A stretch of DNA of 64,000 bases from CAIWHR01 sp963809965. GTDB lineage: Bacteria > Pseudomonadota > Gammaproteobacteria > Burkholderiales > Casimicrobiaceae. The DNA lies in NCBI GenBank assembly GCA_963809965.1, contig CAWELU010000011.1, positions 1-64,000 of the forward strand, in the 5' to 3' direction. The notes below the pieces were generated by a model. It did no database searches. It saw only the letters and a list, made by a program, of their open reading frames with translations, and was not told the DNA's origin. The translations under genes and the position numbers were made by a program. This document shows positions 62,435 through 64,000 of the stretch, in pieces; the first letter of the stretch is position 1; each line of letters starts with the position of its first letter.

Positions 62435-63858
62435 CGGTCAGGCGCTTCGAGCATCAGGTTGTCGAGCGGCAGCCGGATTTCCGCGCACAGTCCGCCGCCG
62501 ACGCGATTGGTCCAGCCGACTGTACCACCCAGCCGGTTCACGGTCGACGCGGCCAGAACGAGGCCGAGTCCCGTGCCTCGCCCGGGCGCCTTGGTCGTGA
62601 AGAACATCCGCCCAAGCTGCTCGAGCCGGCCCGGCGGGACGCCGCTGCCACGGTCGCCGACGGCGATCCGCAGCGCAGCGCTGTCCCAGCGCGCATCGAC
62701 GTCGACATGATGGGGCGACGCGTCGGCCGCATTGTTGAGCAGGATCAGTATCGCCTGTCCCAGCGACGCGTCGGCGAAGATTTCCGGGGCCGGCACGCAA
62801 CCCTCCCAGCGGCACGCGACCGGGACTCCCGGCCGCATCGCCTCGAATCGCGCGATGACCGAGTCCAGAAAGCGATCGAGCCGTTCGCGGCCGCCGCCCT
62901 CGGCGCTGGCATGGCTCGCCGCCGCGCGCAGATTCCCCAGCGCCTGCCGGCAGAGTTCGATCTGCGCCGCCAGGATCGCGGCGTCGCGTTCCTGCGCCGG
63001 CGTGTCGGCCTCCCGCCGCATTTCGCCCACGACCACGCTCATCGTCGTCAGCGGCGTCCCGAGTTCGTGAGCCGCGCCCGCCGCCAGTGTGCCCATGCGC
63101 AACACCGCCTCGTCGTTCAAGGCCCGCCGCGCGGCCTCGTGCAGCAACCGGTCGTGCTCGCGCAGCGTCGCCGCGATGCGCACGAGGAACCACGCAATCG
63201 TTGCCGCGGTCAGCGCGAAGCTCACCCAGAGGCCGAGCGTCAGCAACGAGCCGGGAAGCGGTTCCCCGTTGGCGTAGTGCAGCGGGTCGGCGAAATCGAA
63301 GGCGAGCGCGAAGCACGCGAGAACCAGCACGGTTCCGACAAGCGCAAGGCGCCACGGCAACAGCATCGCGATCAGCACGACGTGCAACAGGTAGAGGAGT
63401 CCGAACGGGTTCGCGGTTCCGCCGGCGAGCAGCAGCAGTCCGGTGAACGCCGCGAGATCGAGCGCCAGGTGCGCCGCCATCTCGCGGTGCGTGGCGGGCG
63501 TGCGGCGCTTCAGCCGCGCGGAGGTGGACACGTTGACCGCGACCAGCGCGCCGACGATCACCAGCATCGGCGCCACCGGAAGCGCGACGTCCAGCGCCAG
63601 CGCCAAGGCGATTGCCGCGGCCTGACCGACGATGGCGATGCTGCGCAAATGCATCAGCTGCCGCAGCCCCGCGAGCAATGCCGGCGGATCCGACACGGAA
63701 ATCATCGTCGGGACCGCCGCGCTTTCGTCGATGACGCGCGCGTTGCCTGATGCTGCCGTTACCGGTGTCGGCGATGCTGCGTCGGCGGATGGAGAGTCCG
63801 TCATGGCGGAGGCGGCGTGATGCGCAGTCCGGCCCCGCGCACGGGTTACCGGAGGCAT
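62431..63858 (-). CDS. regB: RegB/PrrB-family redox-sensing histidine kinase
   Basis: About 475 residues from Met 63858, which has 'AAAAGGA' upstream on the minus strand; Met 63804 is possible. Six membrane helices include the quinone-sensing heptapeptide 'GGTANPF', specific to RegB. The H-box is 'GAAHELGTPLTTM', followed by 'ELCRQAL' with the Cys in the place of the redox-active Cys of RegB. The ATPase domain has 'LILLNNAADASPH', 'VGDRGSGVPPG' and 'GTGLGLVLA'. It senses quinone-pool redox state and phosphorylates RegA; the genes are translationally coupled. Confidence 0.92.
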   Translation of the reverse strand: MPPVTRARGRTAHHAASAMTDSPSADAASPTPVTAASGNARVIDESAAVPTMISVSDPPALLAGLRQLMHLRSIAIVGQAAAIALALALDVALPVAPMLVIVGALVAVNVSTSARLKRRTPATHREMAAHLALDLAAFTGLLLLAGGTANPFGLLYLLHVVLIAMLLPWRLALVGTVLVLACFALAFDFADPLHYANGEPLPGSLLTLGLWVSFALTAATIAWFLVRIAATLREHDRLLHEAARRALNDEAVLRMGTLAAGAAHELGTPLTTMSVVVGEMRREADTPAQERDAAILAAQIELCRQALGNLRAAASHASAEGGGRERLDRFLDSVIARFEAMRPGVPVACRWEGCVPAPEIFADASLGQAILILLNNAADASPHHVDVDARWDSAALRIAVGDRGSGVPPGRLEQLGRMFFTTKAPGRGTGLGLVLAASTVNRLGGTVGWTNRVGGGLCAEIRLPLDNLMLEAPDR

Positions 63859-64000
63859 GGCCGATCCTTTTAGCAGAATGCAGACGATGCGGCAAATTGC
63901 CGCGCGACGATTTGCCACGCCAATCGACAGCCGGAGAAAGGCGACGCTGCCCTCCTGCTCAGCATTCGTGGCCGCGCGGAGCTTGCCCGCGTGTCACACT

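Overview
The window is GC-rich, gene-dense bacterial DNA, most likely from a betaproteobacterium. The best lineage evidence is EarP next to an EF-P with arginine at position 32, and a RegB/RegA redox two-component pair. I see no rRNA, tRNA or CRISPR array.

Layout. 0-2.6 kb holds membrane genes on the minus strand: an AI-2E family transporter, a probable outer-membrane barrel and a VIT-like protein. 2.7-10.4 kb has a SulP transporter, a BASS-type transporter, a broken phospholipase D gene, a lipoprotein, IS110 and TAXI remnants, a second AI-2E gene and a small EF-hand protein. 10.5-18.4 kb has a NodU-type carbamoyltransferase, aquaporin Z, a fused OmpW-type protein, a defective transposase, an AI-2E stump, a SYLF protein, a DUF2092 protein and a Gly-rich exported protein. 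18.5-20.6 kb is a scrapyard: the tail of an IS91-type transposase, a stray STAS domain, a second copy of the phospholipase D pseudogene and a DUF5329 stump. 20.7-27 kb encodes an RND tripartite efflux system whose adaptor carries an extra OmpA-like domain. A large MscS/MscK-type channel follows. 29.5-34.6 kb (minus strand) is an Mla/MCE-type lipid ABC transporter with accessory genes. 34.7-39.4 kb has a second solute-binding protein, a SYLF protein, an EamA transporter, Ada and a TM-helix channel-like protein.

39.5-51.7 kb is a trehalose and alpha-glucan block. On the minus strand are a glycosidase, GlgB, GlgE and a TreS-maltokinase fusion. Diverging from them on the plus strand are a membrane-anchored OtsA and OtsB. 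Together they could make trehalose (OtsAB), isomerise it to maltose, phosphorylate it, polymerise it with GlgE and branch it with GlgB. With aquaporin and two channel-like proteins nearby, osmotic adaptation is a reasonable theme. 51.7-58 kb holds a CDF metal exporter, a DsbA-like protein, EarP, EF-P and an esterase. The window ends with an 11-CXXCH cytochrome, a b-type cytochrome and a NapC-like multiheme cytochrome, next to the RegBA redox regulators.

A feature of the whole window is that about twenty conserved genes are split by single-base frameshifts, including normally indispensable ones. Their domains and catalytic residues are otherwise intact, so most of these look like sequence errors rather than real decay. 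Such genes are annotated as one span with the break noted.
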